In this document: piece by piece, positions 47,680-60,549 of the stretch
How the letters are laid out: each line of letters begins with the position of its first letter
Numbering within the stretch: the stretch's first letter is position 1
DNA from: Datnioides undecimradiatus
Lineage: Eukaryota > Chordata > Actinopteri > Lobotiformes > Datnioididae
Assembly: GCA_008933995.1 (NCBI GenBank)
Contig: WARS01000981.1
Coordinates: 868,001 to 932,000 of the forward strand
DNA: 64,000 bases
Direction of reading: 5' to 3'
Program-made: the position numbers and the translations under genes
The notes under the pieces: generated by a model
What the model was told of the DNA's origin: nothing
The model's database searches: none
The model's input: only the letters and a program-made list of their open reading frames with translations

Positions 47680-48462
47680 ACAATACTGGAATGAGAAATT
47701 CAATTTGGCTGTTTTACTTTAGTTAGATTTTCATTTTTACATAAAAGGATCTCAGTGTGTCTTGCAACACTTGCTTCAGTAAATTAATACCAGTGAGCTT
47801 TGAATGTCAAACAGATTACACATCTGTTCTGTTCCATTACATGTAGTCTTTGCAGAGGAAACACAAACACATGAACATGCAGCATCACTGCATTCTCAGC
47901 TAAAGGGTGGGTATTGTTGAAACCAGATAAGATTTATTGCCTACAGGGTAGAATCACATTTTAATTCCATTAAACACCTCGTGTGCTGTGTGCTTGGCAA
48001 CTTTTTACAATTACCCGCTCCGTCTGCCTTGTGTTCTGTATCCAAATTAATAACTGCTAGTTTGGGCTTTCGTATAGCTTTTGACTGGTTACACAACCTT
48101 ATGCAATTATGTAAAGATCCCCTCAAATGCGCTTCAGCACACAGGCGTTTCTTTCCACACACACTCAACAGAGGGGCTGGTCCCCAAAACTTCATTGAGC
48201 GGGCAAGGTCAATTACACGGTGCAGCGATTCAGATGTCGTACTCATAGCATGATTGTGTCATTGAGTGTTTTTAATGGACGACTGGCAGGGGGTTTTTCA
48301 CCTTAATGTTCTGTTTCTTGAGCACTATTAGAGAGTCAGAAAGAAGAATAGTGTGTGTACTCGAAGTGGGGGATTCCACAGGGGGGATGAGTAGCCTGTT
48401 TTAGGGTTTTGGGGCTAAATTCCAAACCCTACTATGGTTGAAAGCATGTGCTGCACTACCTC

Positions 48463-48532
48463 TGATTAGCTAGTGCTATTAGCTACTGATTAGCTACTGA
48501 TTAGCTAGTGCTATTAGCTAATCATAGCTAGA
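48463..48532 (+). repeat. Tandem and palindromic TTAGCTA repeat
   Basis: A 70-bp stretch built of TGATTAGCTA, GTGCTATTAGCTA and TAGCTAATCA; the longer unit occurs twice. TAGCTA is self-complementary, so the tract is also full of short inverted repeats. Confidence 0.85.
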
Positions 48533-48692
48533 TTATTGGTTGAGATTAGGATATGAATATGTCAGGGGCAAAGAAGGGTCATGCCCTTTAGAAGGTTCCA
48601 TAATTTTGCATCCATAGAAATTCTGTCATCCATTCATGCATTCATACAAAAGTCTGTCAGATGTATATGGAAGCTAATGCTTGCACATATTC

Positions 48693-48821
48693 TGCAGTCC
48701 AATAACACATTAACCATGAACACCGGTAATAGTAAGTGATTAATACATGTAAATTGCTTAAAATCCTACATACAGCATCTTTAAAACACTCCTTAGACAT
48801 TAAAGTATCAGTAAAAACAGT
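48693..48821 (+). repeat. Local direct repeat, copy 2
   Basis: Second copy, 1.14 kb downstream in the same orientation: GCAGTCCAATAACACATTAA, ATGTAAATTGCTTAA, ATCCTACATACA and AAAGTATCAGTAAAAACAG. It is either an old segmental duplication or two copies of one dispersed element. Confidence 0.75.
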
Positions 48822-48952
48822 AAAAGCATATATAACACTTCCATATCCAGTGTTATAACATAATGTGTTTACTGCTCGACAGTCCGGTTGCAGCCCTGGG
48901 GGGGTTCTCTGGTGTTTCCTGAAGTTTCAAATCAAATGCAGTTGTCCTCTTT

Positions 48953-48962
48953 CTGTCAATCA
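48953..48962 (-). promoter_or_regulatory. Perfect PBX-PREP/MEIS composite motif
   Basis: The minus strand reads TGATTGACAG, the exact consensus bound by PBX with PREP or MEIS proteins, the family encoded by pknox2 in this window. It lies about 40 kb from pknox2. A ten-base motif is expected by chance now and then, so function is inference. Confidence 0.35.
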
Positions 48963-50033
48963 AAGTAATTCTGAACGTGTGTTGTCATTAGCTGCTTTGG
49001 TTGCGTTTGGTTGCGGCACTGAGGATGACTCTCCGCTTCGTACCCAGCAGGATCCATCCTCTCAGCTGAGGGTGGGCACACATGCATAAATGCACATTCA
49101 CACACTGGGCATGTGGGGGGAGGGACTGATTTGTGTATCATAATGCTTGCACTGTGTTGAAGCCAAAGCCAGTGCTTGAGAGATGTACACGCCGAATGAA
49201 TCGCAATGCGTTAATCAAAATATTTTATTCAAATTTAAAGTGAATGTAATAAAGCAGCCCAGTAGTCTTGAATAGGCAGTTGCCTGTTTTGCCCGCGGGT
49301 GATTATGGAAAGCTCTGTTTAAATGACCAGTGTTTAGGGTTTAGTGGATGCAGATTGCCACCAACTGAATAACCTTCCTCTAACCCTGCCATTCCCATAG
49401 TAACCAGGGCCTTGTTCGAACACACAGCCCAAACTGTTTTGGGCATATTCAGATTGTATCCAGATTAGTACACACTTCTATTGTGCTATGCTAGTAACCC
49501 TGACTTGACCCTACATGGTGGAATGTTAAAGGATGCAGTTATATTTTATTCTGTAAGGGCCGTGGCAGTGTTTAATAAACTGGGACTTGGTCTGTCTGGG
49601 TGCTAATTTAAAGTCTACCGCCAGCTGAATAATTCAGGATGTGTGGCAGTGAAAATACATATGAATCGCGAGTTAAAGGAGTAAAGAATTTATTAGAAAC
49701 TCCTCTGAACCAACCCGTCAGCCCGTCAGTCAATGCCGACAGTTTGAGACAGAGGAGCCCCACATATTTAACACAGTCTCATCTTTCTCAACCATGCACA
49801 CTAAATGCACTTTAACCATTTACAAGCATCGCGAATGACCACCGTATTAAATGTGGCACACGTCACCGGTACTTTCTCCTAAAACAAACAAAATAAATAA
49901 GCTTCGTTCACCTTTTCAATTCCCATGAACAGGCTGCTGGAATCATTCATTTCTGATATTAAATTTGAAAAAGCAAAATAGTATTAAGCACAGACAAGCG
50001 CAACATATCACTGACTTTGAAGTGGATCCTTGT

Positions 50034-50065
50034 GGGTGGGAGGTTGGGTGGGGGTGGGGATGGGG
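50034..50065 (+). other. G-quadruplex-type G-rich tract
   Basis: Six runs of three or more G separated by one to six bases, the pattern of a G-quadruplex. Confidence 0.6.
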
Positions 50066-53000
50066 TGTGTTACCTCGTCTATCCCGAGAAAAGAGAAGAT
50101 ATTGTTTTCAGGGATTAGCGGCACACCTGAGAGAAGACAATACGTCAAATGCTTTTAAGTGGAAGCGGGAGCTCTCAGGTGAATATAGTGGGGTCGGTGA
50201 GAAAATTGGCATAACCTCCAAATGCACTTCCTTTGTCGAGTCTGCCATTGTCTCCCATTGGCGCGCCAGCAGTTCTTGAGCATCATTACTCACAAACATA
50301 ACACACCTTAATGAATTACCTTATGAATAAATGACCATAATGACTGCAATTAAGCCCTGCGTGCAGGCACGCACAAACAGCCGCACCGAGAGTCTCATCT
50401 GAAAGGCGAAGTGAGCTGGACAAACTCAGACAGCGACTCAAGAACACGGCTTTATCCTTACTTTAGCTTTGTTTGCCTCGGCAACAGTTACGGCCCACTC
50501 GGAATGGCTTTTCATTTTGCATGTGAGCCACTGGCTGCTGATGGGAATGCAGTCAGCAGTGTAGAGGCGTAGGTTCCTGCTCACGTGCAGGGTTTTGACA
50601 CACATCAATTGGCAGAATTCTGTTGATTTGATTTCTGTTATACCTCATGTTTGGTTTATAACTTCACCTACTGAGTGTTTTCTCCCACCATCTAATCGTC
50701 TGCCATGTCCTATGTTGCATTGGGTTCAGCTGTGTCTCATTATGTTGCAGAGTATACCATGTGTGTCCTCTCCAATTTCAGTTGCCAGTTCATCTTTGCA
50801 GTTTGAGTCAAGCATTTCAGCCTTTCCCCCCGTGTTCTACTAATTTTGGATTCATGCTTTTGCTTCATGGACCTTGTCTGTTTTGGACTTTGATTTTTCC
50901 CTGCACCCCCCACCCGCTTGTTCTGGACAGGCCTCTCTGGCTTTGACCTTTGCCTGCCTCACTGTCCCATATTAGCCTCTGGTGTCTGCAGTTCGAGTCC
51001 CGTCTGTTTCACTGGTTCCCTGCATACACAAGTGTTACACTGGTTCCTTACCACTACCTCTGTCTGTGCTTTGCATTCGATGTGCGCAAATGGTGTTATT
51101 GATGCAATACCATGCAATGTGGTCACTGGAGTTTACTGCCAGTCATAGAGGAGGAGGAGTTGACAAAAGGCAGAGAAAAAGATTAGGAGCTGCAGCTATT
51201 TCATTTTTTTGGTGTTGATTCATGAGTTTTTGCTTCCATCTACTCAAAATAGTAATGAAAGATGCCCACGTCATTTCTTAGAGCCCAAGAAGATGTTAAC
51301 ACAGCTGGTGTTTTATTAGTCAGTCCAAAAAAACCCAAATCTAATTTTCAATAAAGTAAGAACAGAGAAAAACAACCGATCCTCACGTTTGAGGAAGTTT
51401 AATCAATTATTGTTGGACTTGTCAAGTAATTGCTTTAATTAGCTAAACACCTACGTCCTCTCTTCAGCTGCAGCAGCTGTGTTGCTTTTAACGTGTGTTA
51501 TATCTTAAAATTCTCATATTCGTTTCAGATTACAGTTTGTTCCTCTCCCATGTTTGTGACTGGATATCTAATACAGAACACGCTCTTGATGACCACCATC
51601 ATGTGACGGCTTAGTGTTTCTGCACTTGTTTGATTCATTTAAACTAGATAACATGCAGATATTCTTGGTTTGTTGAACTGACTTTCTAGTACAGGCCTCA
51701 GGTACTCTTTATATTACTTACACTGTCGCTGTCAACAGAAATCCTTCTCGCTGAATACATGTATTTGCAACCATTGTATTGTTTACAACAGAAAAAATGA
51801 CTTGAATGAAGACATTTAATGCCATGTTTTAGGGCAATGATGGTTTTTATACAGACATTTATTCAGTTTGTAAACCTTTACATACCTAGGTACACTATAG
51901 TCTTGTCATCTATCTACCTTTTATCTGTTCAGCTTCAGTTCTGTCCTCGTTCTTAGCTGTTATGTCTATTTCCTTTGAAGAAATGGAAGGCACAGAGTGA
52001 AAGGAAACTGATTTCAGTGGGGAAAAACTGTCTGATTATTGATACGTCGGGTGATATGTTGAAATTTGGAGCTGGAATGAAAATAGACCTTCTCTATGTG
52101 GACTGAGCTCCAATGCAAATATGAAATTAGCTGGGTTTTTGGTTTGATTGGAGTCCTGGCAGTGGTTTGACCATTTAGAGCAGAATATCCCACACACAGA
52201 TGGGCTGACTAGCAGGGAAGCTCAGAGCACCATGACATGATAGATCCACTCTTAACAACAGCCTATATTTGCTTCCGCTCCTGCTAATCAACCTCCTCCC
52301 TTGGAGGTGTTCCCATCAGTGTGGATGAATCTGCCATGTCAAAGGTGACGGAGAAAGGCAAGTAGTCTCTCTATGCCTCCTTCTCTCATGCCTGCAATTT
52401 CCCCTCTTCATCTGGTTGTCCTCCAGCCTCCCATTTTGCAGCCAAATGGAGAGTGAAGTGCGCACTACCATCTGTGCAAGGGGGGGTAGAGGGCCGCTAA
52501 TAGTTCCACACAAGGGATCAAAATCTCATCACTCTTAACCCTGTGAGAAAAGCCAAGTCGTAAAACGGCCTTCTCAGTTGGACAAACCATTTACTTCTAA
52601 TGTGTTGCTGGCAAGTTAAGAGGGATGAGGGGCAGGGATGGACCAAACCCTGCCCTCCTACAGTAAATCCCTCGAGAAACCAAAATCGTTCTGAAAAAGT
52701 TCCAATTGTGTCCATGCTCATGCTGAAGTAGCCTTGTGCCTAAAGCAGAAAAATTGAATGACACGTTCTTCAAAACCTGTCATCAGTCTCTAGTTGTCAG
52801 CGAATGCTCTTTCCTCCCAGCTCTTGTGTTTGGCAGCACTTGTAAAGATGTTTGTCAGTGTTTGTCACTCTCTTAGCCGTGAAGCAACATGCTCTCTCCG
52901 CAACAAAAAGGTTTCCCTCAGCGGGACCTTTTACGGTCGAATTAGGATTCTGGTCGAGTCTGACCACCCTTGGTCTGTAGTTGTGTAGTGGTGGCTTTTG

Positions 53001-56000
53001 GGAAATCAGGACAACCTCTTTCCTCAGGAGCAAACCTCAAAAAGGACTCATGGTGAGCTGTGGAGTGCCACTGCACACGGAGCTTCGGGTGCTCTGCTGT
53101 CAAACCAGTGAGCTGTGTTGTGGAAAGAGAGAAGCAGAATTCATGTTGAAAGATTGTTTATCAATTCCTCCCGTTCGTTCATTTGACTAATTTCAGGATT
53201 TTATGTTTTTTAAAACAAACAGACACATCACTGAATTAGAGCTCACACCAATCATTGAAATTAAAGGGGAATTTGCACAAATGCTGAACATCAAAATCAT
53301 CAGTTTTTATTAAGATTTCGACTTTTTCGGTTAAAGTACCTTCACATACCTTCAAGGTCAGAGGCGACATGTTATTGTTGGGGTGATATCGTATGAAATT
53401 GATAACTGGATATGAGTTTTTAGAGGCAGGTATTTAGCTGCTTCTGTATGACCCAAGGTAAATTCATCACAGGCTTGATCGCATGCATTTAATCTCTGGA
53501 GATTTAATCGAATGGGCGTCTTATGGAATAGCATTAATCACACAAGGGGGCTCGTATTTAGGCCTCAAATGCCGCGTCCTTGTCAGGTGCCATATATGCA
53601 AAGTGAATCTTAATTGGGCCCTTGAAAATTACCTGGCTTGTTCCAGTGCAACACGAGATTAATCATTCAACGGCTACATGATAATTTATTAGAATATCAA
53701 TTGTGAATAAAGATATGATGGATCTCCGCATCTTCCATTTCAGCCCCGCCTGAACAACGACTGATCAGACTGACAGGAATTTTAGCACAGACGTTCATGA
53801 GTGAATAATTAACAATAACCAGGTGATCCTCTTTCATTTGGTGACATCAGGTTAACAGTTTTTGACTGACACTTTGAAGCATGACCAATAAAACTCTCAT
53901 CAGCCTCAGCTGCACTTCCCTTGTTAACATGCAAATGTTAGCATGCTGACACACGAAGCTAAATGGAAATTGTGGTGGTTTAACATTAAATTAACGTCAT
54001 ACTAGCTAAATATCAGGAGGTTAGCATTCTCACTCTAAAGCACAATAGCATTGGTACATTGCCGTTTAGCTCAGAGCATGTGCAGCCGTGTGTCCACTCC
54101 AATCAATCCCAACTGAATCTATAGACAAATATTCAAAAAGACCAAATCACAACTGTCGCTCATTTGAACAGAGCGCACATTGTTATTTAAATCATCCACT
54201 GAACAACAGAAAGACATCTGTGCTGGCATCAAGTGGAACCTGTTTATGGATATTTGGCAAAAGCATCATGGTTTGGAAAACTACTGCTCAACATCCTGAC
54301 CCTGTAGAAGAACAGTGAAGATGTGGATTTAATCACAGTAACTGTATACTTTACTTTATTAAATTATTATCATATGCATGCTAGCAAATCACATTACATC
54401 CCCCTTGCATGTCCTGGTTCTGAGCAGTATGCTCTTTGAAATGGCAAAAAAAGTGTTAATTCTAACATAACAAAATCACAAATAAATCAATAATCATAAC
54501 TGAACTGAAATCAGAACTGAACACAGATCACTTCCTGTTTGAGAGTCCCTGGCGGGGGCTGAACTTTCCAGAGGTTCAGGACATTTAGGGCTGGGGTTTG
54601 TTGGACTGGTCACTGGTGATTAGTCAGACACAGACACCTGTTTACTGCCTCATTCATAAAACCAAGATGTATTCAAGTATTGATATTAGGATGAAGTTCA
54701 GCCATTTGTTATTGTTTATTAATATTTATTATTAAGTTAGGCTGTGTTTTACTTAAAAAAAAGGAGCAAGAGAACCCGAGATCGAACCAGAACGAGGGAG
54801 GGAAACGCTACAGAGGTGACAGCATCATAAAGGAGGGAAATAAAACTTTATTTTCTGATAGTTTCATGGCACTTATGTTCTAAAGAAGACATAAATAACC
54901 ATCAAACACTCAGCAGGTCGTCAAACATGGAGACAGGTGCTCTGGAGTTCTCTGTCCTCTGTTCCAACTCTGCATGTCTAGCTGAAACATCTGAGTCACG
55001 CAACAGTAAAAACAACTAAAAAAAAACAAAAAAACAAAAAACAATTGTGTTTCAAACACCACTGGTATTTTTCAAAATCTTCCATGGCTCTTATTTCTCT
55101 AATTTTAATAGTGTAAACGCAATCGGGGAATGCCAAAAGGAACGTTTACTTACTGCGACTATGGTTGTTTTCCCCTGCATGCTGTGTTCATGCTAAGCTA
55201 AGCTAAGGGGCTGCTGGCTCTAACAGACAGATAGACATGTAGAATTGGTCTAAGTTTAATTTTGAGCTATTCCTTTATACAAAATTCAATGAAATGAACA
55301 ACAGGGCTCAGGATTCACACCTCGGTCTCTGGAATCAAAATCCTGCTATCTGCACAAATGTCGCACCTTTTTAAACTGAAATAAATAAAAAGTTGTCTCT
55401 GAACACAAGCAGAAATGACATGCCCTTCAAACTGTGGAGCTGTTCGGTCAATGAATTAGTAGTATTCAGATTTTTTGTGTTGATGAAGGCTGGAAGTCAT
55501 AAAGCATAAAGTTCTTCCCTGCAGGATGATTTGCCTTCGCAACCTAAACCAGTGAGACTCTAAACACCTCCTACATGGAAGCGCTGGCTGCATCATGTGA
55601 CTGGAAAGACATAAAACATGTTTTTTCTTCCTGGCTTCTGTGCTTATGGTGTACTTTCTTCAGCCCCCCTGCTGTTTCCCTTCTCCAGAGAAAGGAATTT
55701 GGAGGGCTAATCAGCGCTGATATCTGTCTGCACCCCTCTCCGGCTGTTTTTAAAGAGGAAATGAACTTTCCAGTGTTTTTATTCCACTTTGCTTATTTCT
55801 CCACATGGTGTGATTTTCGGTTATGGTTAGAGGGATGAACTAATGTTGCCTGGTCTTCCATTAAGATAACTGATGTCTGCACAAGATCTAAAGGGCGGTG
55901 TCAGCTCAACAAGCTGTATACGCAGATATGCTTTTAATAGAACAGCACTGACAGGTGCACTGTCACACAAGTTCTCATCCATATGCTTGACACATATAAA

Positions 56001-56451
56001 AACATATTCTTTCTATCTATCTATCAAATACAATTATTAGATCAAGTGTCACTCTGTCAAATGTAAACATTTATTTATTTTTTATTTATTTATTTTCTTA
56101 TTAATATTTGACATGGTGCATCCCTGCAGTTGCTACCTCTCTGCTACTAGATTAACCAATTAATCTCCAAAAACGATGACTCTATTTACAGAACCTAATC
56201 AAACTGAGGGGAAAAATGCAATGGTGCAATATTTTTCCCGGTCTTTCCTTCATAACGAAGCCCGACGCTCATTTTATTTTTCATCTCTTCAGTTAGGCCT
56301 TCTCCAGAGTCTCAAAGACCCATCCCTGGATCGAACTTATCAATAATCAATAACAGCACAAAACAGCCAAACAAACAAAAAAGTTCTCTAAACTGAATAT
56401 TGCAATAAAGTCTGTTGGTGTTTCTGATGATTCATGTTTGTTTCAGAAGCT

Positions 56452-56453
<2 letters not shown>

Positions 56454-56511
<58 letters not shown>
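56454..56511 (+). repeat. Long (TG)n microsatellite
   Basis: An uninterrupted TG tract of about 58 bp ending in CGCGCCCG, the longest simple repeat in the window and likely polymorphic. Confidence 0.97.
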
Positions 56512-56515
<4 letters not shown>

Positions 56516-59500
56516 CCGTGCTGTGCAGATGAATTTTAGCCCTGCCGCCCATCAAATATGAAATCAGCCATTTTCAGAGGGCCAGCCAAGAATCTAAGTC
56601 TAAAATTGAAAGTTGGTGTGTGTTCGTGTGAAAGGAAAAGAGAGGGCAGTGGGGAAACTGTGTTCAGCTGCAACTGACAGTTCAAAGGGTTCAATTTGAA
56701 ATTGAGCCCGTAATCAACTTGTATTCTTGACAGGCTATCTTAGCAGGCCCGCTCGCTTCTCTTTCTCTTTCTGTGCGTTCCACCTTCATTAATACCCCCC
56801 CCGGCCAACTTCCTCAACCCCCCATATCTGCTGTAACAATCCCGCTCCCCTAATTATCTGGCAACCAGCCAGTTTATTAAAACCTACAACTATCTGCTGT
56901 TAGGTTCATGCACAATGGCACAGCGAGAAGCCAGTGCAGACTAACGGGAGATATAGATGCAGCTGGAGATCAACTTAAAGTAACAGGTTTGTTATTGAAG
57001 TTGTTCACTCATTAGTGGAGATTTGATATAATGCACCATTGTTTTGCACAAAGAATCAGGTGTTTGTCATCCGCGCCGCCATACTTCCTGTCAGTCACGC
57101 CCACTGATCAGGGAATTGTTGGCATAATTTGTGTAGATAAGAGATTCTACATCAATGAAATGTAATTAGTTTCTGATTAGTGGGATTTTGGGGAGTAATT
57201 AGGTTGGATTTAGTTTTTAGATGATTCAGTGTTCGGTAAGCTCATCCATTCCATTTGAATTCAGGGTTTATTTACAGCACGTCACGTTAACCACTCGCAT
57301 CTCCCGGGCGCTCGCTGCTTATTGTTGCTCTGAACTGAAGATGAATAATGTTTCTATTAAGTGGAAATCTGTTGCTCTCCTTTTGTGCAGAAATGTGTGG
57401 TTTTGATGCTGAAATGCAGAGGCACTTTTAAAAAGAGCAAGTCAACAGCAAGTCCAGGATATTCAGATAGTATTGTGTGAGATAATAACTACATGATGCA
57501 AATTCAGTGATGCTAACAAGATGACAGTGCAGCATTTTTAGATAACGACACAACTGACAACAACACTGGCGCCGACGCAAAAGGGCGAGACCCACCGGGG
57601 ACCCGTCTCCCACAGTGAGTTAGCGGGTAAACCAGATATTGTTGTGTTTCTGTTCCGGTCCGGATGGCTGAAAAGATCATTTTCTGTTCATGACCCAGTT
57701 CCCGGTGCCTCATTATTTCCGATGCTGATGGCTTAGGTAGGGTTTTCCTGCTCCACTGTGGTTCCACTGATGCTAGACTGCATTAGCTTGAAGATACAGA
57801 ACACAACGTTCGAAGCACAGTTCACTTTACAAGACACAACCTTCATGTACCAGACTCTTTAAATCATGTTAAAATAGTGCATTATTCACTGACAAGTCTA
57901 AAAAAGCGGTCCTGTCTCTGCGGCTTCTCTGTTTCCATCTTTTGCTCTCATGTCTCTGCTGTAGATGATACTGCTTTCCTTCCTGTTACATCCATCTGTC
58001 TCTATCTCTGCTGCTTTTTTCTTCTTTCCTTGGTTTCCTCTGTTAGCTTTAGACTCTTCTTTCCTGAGTGCCTTCACTAGTTACTGCCTCTGTAAGTGTG
58101 TCGTGTTCTCCTGGGCTGCTGTTTACAGCTGCATTAAAGCTATACTCATTTGGGCAGCTGGGGATGCATTATGGTCAGTGATCAGGGTTTGATTGACCTT
58201 CCATACTAAACTCCTGCCGTAGCGGAACAACAGAGAGCAGCAACTGCAGAACTGCAGGATGGAAGTTTATGTAGTCACAACTTGGAAAACAGCACAAACT
58301 TTGTGGTTATAGTTGCTTTAATGACCATTGCATGTGACATCGAATACTGACATTATTTGTGGTTGCTAGCAATGACAAAGGCACAGAGAATGCAGCCCAA
58401 CTCTGCAGTTATACTGTTTTCAACAAAAACACCAAATACCTACTGTATACTTTGCAGCAGCAGCAGCATACAGCGGACAGGCACAGTTGGAGCTGAGCCC
58501 ATGAACGCGTGCATTTAGCAGCTAAAGAGCCTGATCTTTCCCTCAAGAGTTGGTGGAGACCAAAAACAGAGCTAACAGAGAGTGGATGAATCCACATGAA
58601 TAACATTGCTGCTCCATGAATGCTGGATATTTAAACTTCTGGTAAATCAGTTTAAGTATCAGTTTTAAAGTATAATAATAGTATGTGAGAGTTGAGTCCT
58701 GTATATTTTGCTGTATCCGACTGGACAACAAAAATCATCGATTGCATGTTTAAGCCATGGCACAGGTAACCTATAACCTATAACGATCTCAGCATGCATG
58801 CCTCTCAACCTTAGCTGGTGAATGTCTTCTGAAGTGTAGTCCTTGGATTTACCTGGGATAAAAGTGTAAAAGTGCAACTACTGGCAATTTGCAAGGGTAA
58901 AAACAGCAATACAGAGCTATGGCTTGTTTTTCCATCAGTATATGATCAGTATATGCCCAGGTGCTAACTCTACACTGGCAAGCACATTGTCATTGTTGAC
59001 TAGAAGTGGTGTCAGTGTGGCTCAGTGTGAGTTACTAGAATTCCCTTTAAAGAATTATCGCTTCAGTGAATCTATGGCAGTTCTTGACCCCAGACAAATT
59101 CTCATCTGACATTTGAACAGTGTATACATGGCTGCTGACATCGTGCATCTTGCCATAACCCTGTGAAAAGCTTTCTAAGCTATAATCAAGATAAATTTAG
59201 TCCAAAGTGCTCGCTGAAGAGGTTTACAAATTGTTAATGGAGGACAGAGGCCATGTTCTCCTTGAAAAGTGGTGAATGATAATGTGGTGATAGCATTCAC
59301 ACACTTCTGCATGAAGTACAGTATACCGCAGGTGCTAATGCATGCACAGTGCAACCCAAGGTAACATAACAAGATTCATCTAAAACTGAGAAAGATCAAA
59401 ACAAAATACAAATCAGAATACATTCGAATGTCAGGTTTATTCCACTGATAAACAACACCGCTCAGTATCCAGTAAGATTCGCTCTTTGGAAATAGTTCCA

Positions 59501-60549
59501 AATCCAAAACTGAAAAAGGTGAAACCATGGTCCCCCCGCTTTGTGATACATCCTTCACTTTTCAAATCGCTTTTGTTTCCTTTTCCTTCTACAGTTTCTT
59601 TGCCATTCCACTGAAAGCCCTCTATCTGCACAGCTGCAAAACTCCTGATGTTGATGAAAAAGGTCAAGCGTTGATTGGAGTCACATGTTAAGTTGATATC
59701 ATGATATGGTTACACATTTGTCTTTTATGGAGAAACGTTATGATTCATCACGTCCAACGAATGAATGTGAGTCCAGTATTCTGTTTGACAGGAAATGTTC
59801 CTTGTTATGAAGCTCTGTTTTTGGACTCCACCCATGCCGTTCTAGCTGCTAAATGCGCCACTGTGTTCACCAGCTAGTTACTGACTGTGTCTATCTGATG
59901 CATTTTACCCCACATCAGTTAATTAGAAGAACTAACCATTTGTTGAAAGCATAAAGGCACCATTAAGTCTGGGATAGTGGAGTGTCGGTGCTTCAGCTTG
60001 CCATTTGGACTGGACACACCCTGTATGAAACAATGCAAACCGCTTTAGCTTTAACTGTTTAAAGTTTCTTCTCAGCCCTCCTCCCTGATGATATGAATAC
60101 TGAAATTTGAGTGTATCTGTGAAAACTGTAGAGGCTGTGCTCCTCTCGAGGCATTTAGACTGAAGGTCCTGCTCATTAAGGACATTATGAGCCCCGAGTC
60201 AGCCATGAACTCTTCTGAGGACAGTTTTTTTGGCATGGCATCATACTGTTTCCCTTCTGTTGTAGTGCGAGGGGCCTCCTTGGTTTTTGCAAAAGTGAGA
60301 ACAAAGTGCAGCAAAATAATCATAACCCCCCACCCCCCACCCCGCAAATCAGCTGACCACCCACTGGAAGTATCAAGTGGTGGAGCTGTCTTTGGTTTAG
60401 TCGAGACCGCCTGTAAGGGCTGTGTAGTTTGTTTCGTGAGAGCTGAGTACTGAATCAGACACAACTAAAGAGGATTATGCTTGTCTACTCAAGCAGTGCA
60501 ACACATTATTAGCACTTATCACTGTCTTTTTATCTTCTTCCAATTCAAG

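Noticed and set aside
60072-60464. 130-aa minus-strand and 88-aa plus-strand overlapping frames
   Set aside because: They overlap on both strands, include a C-rich low-complexity run, and match no family I know.
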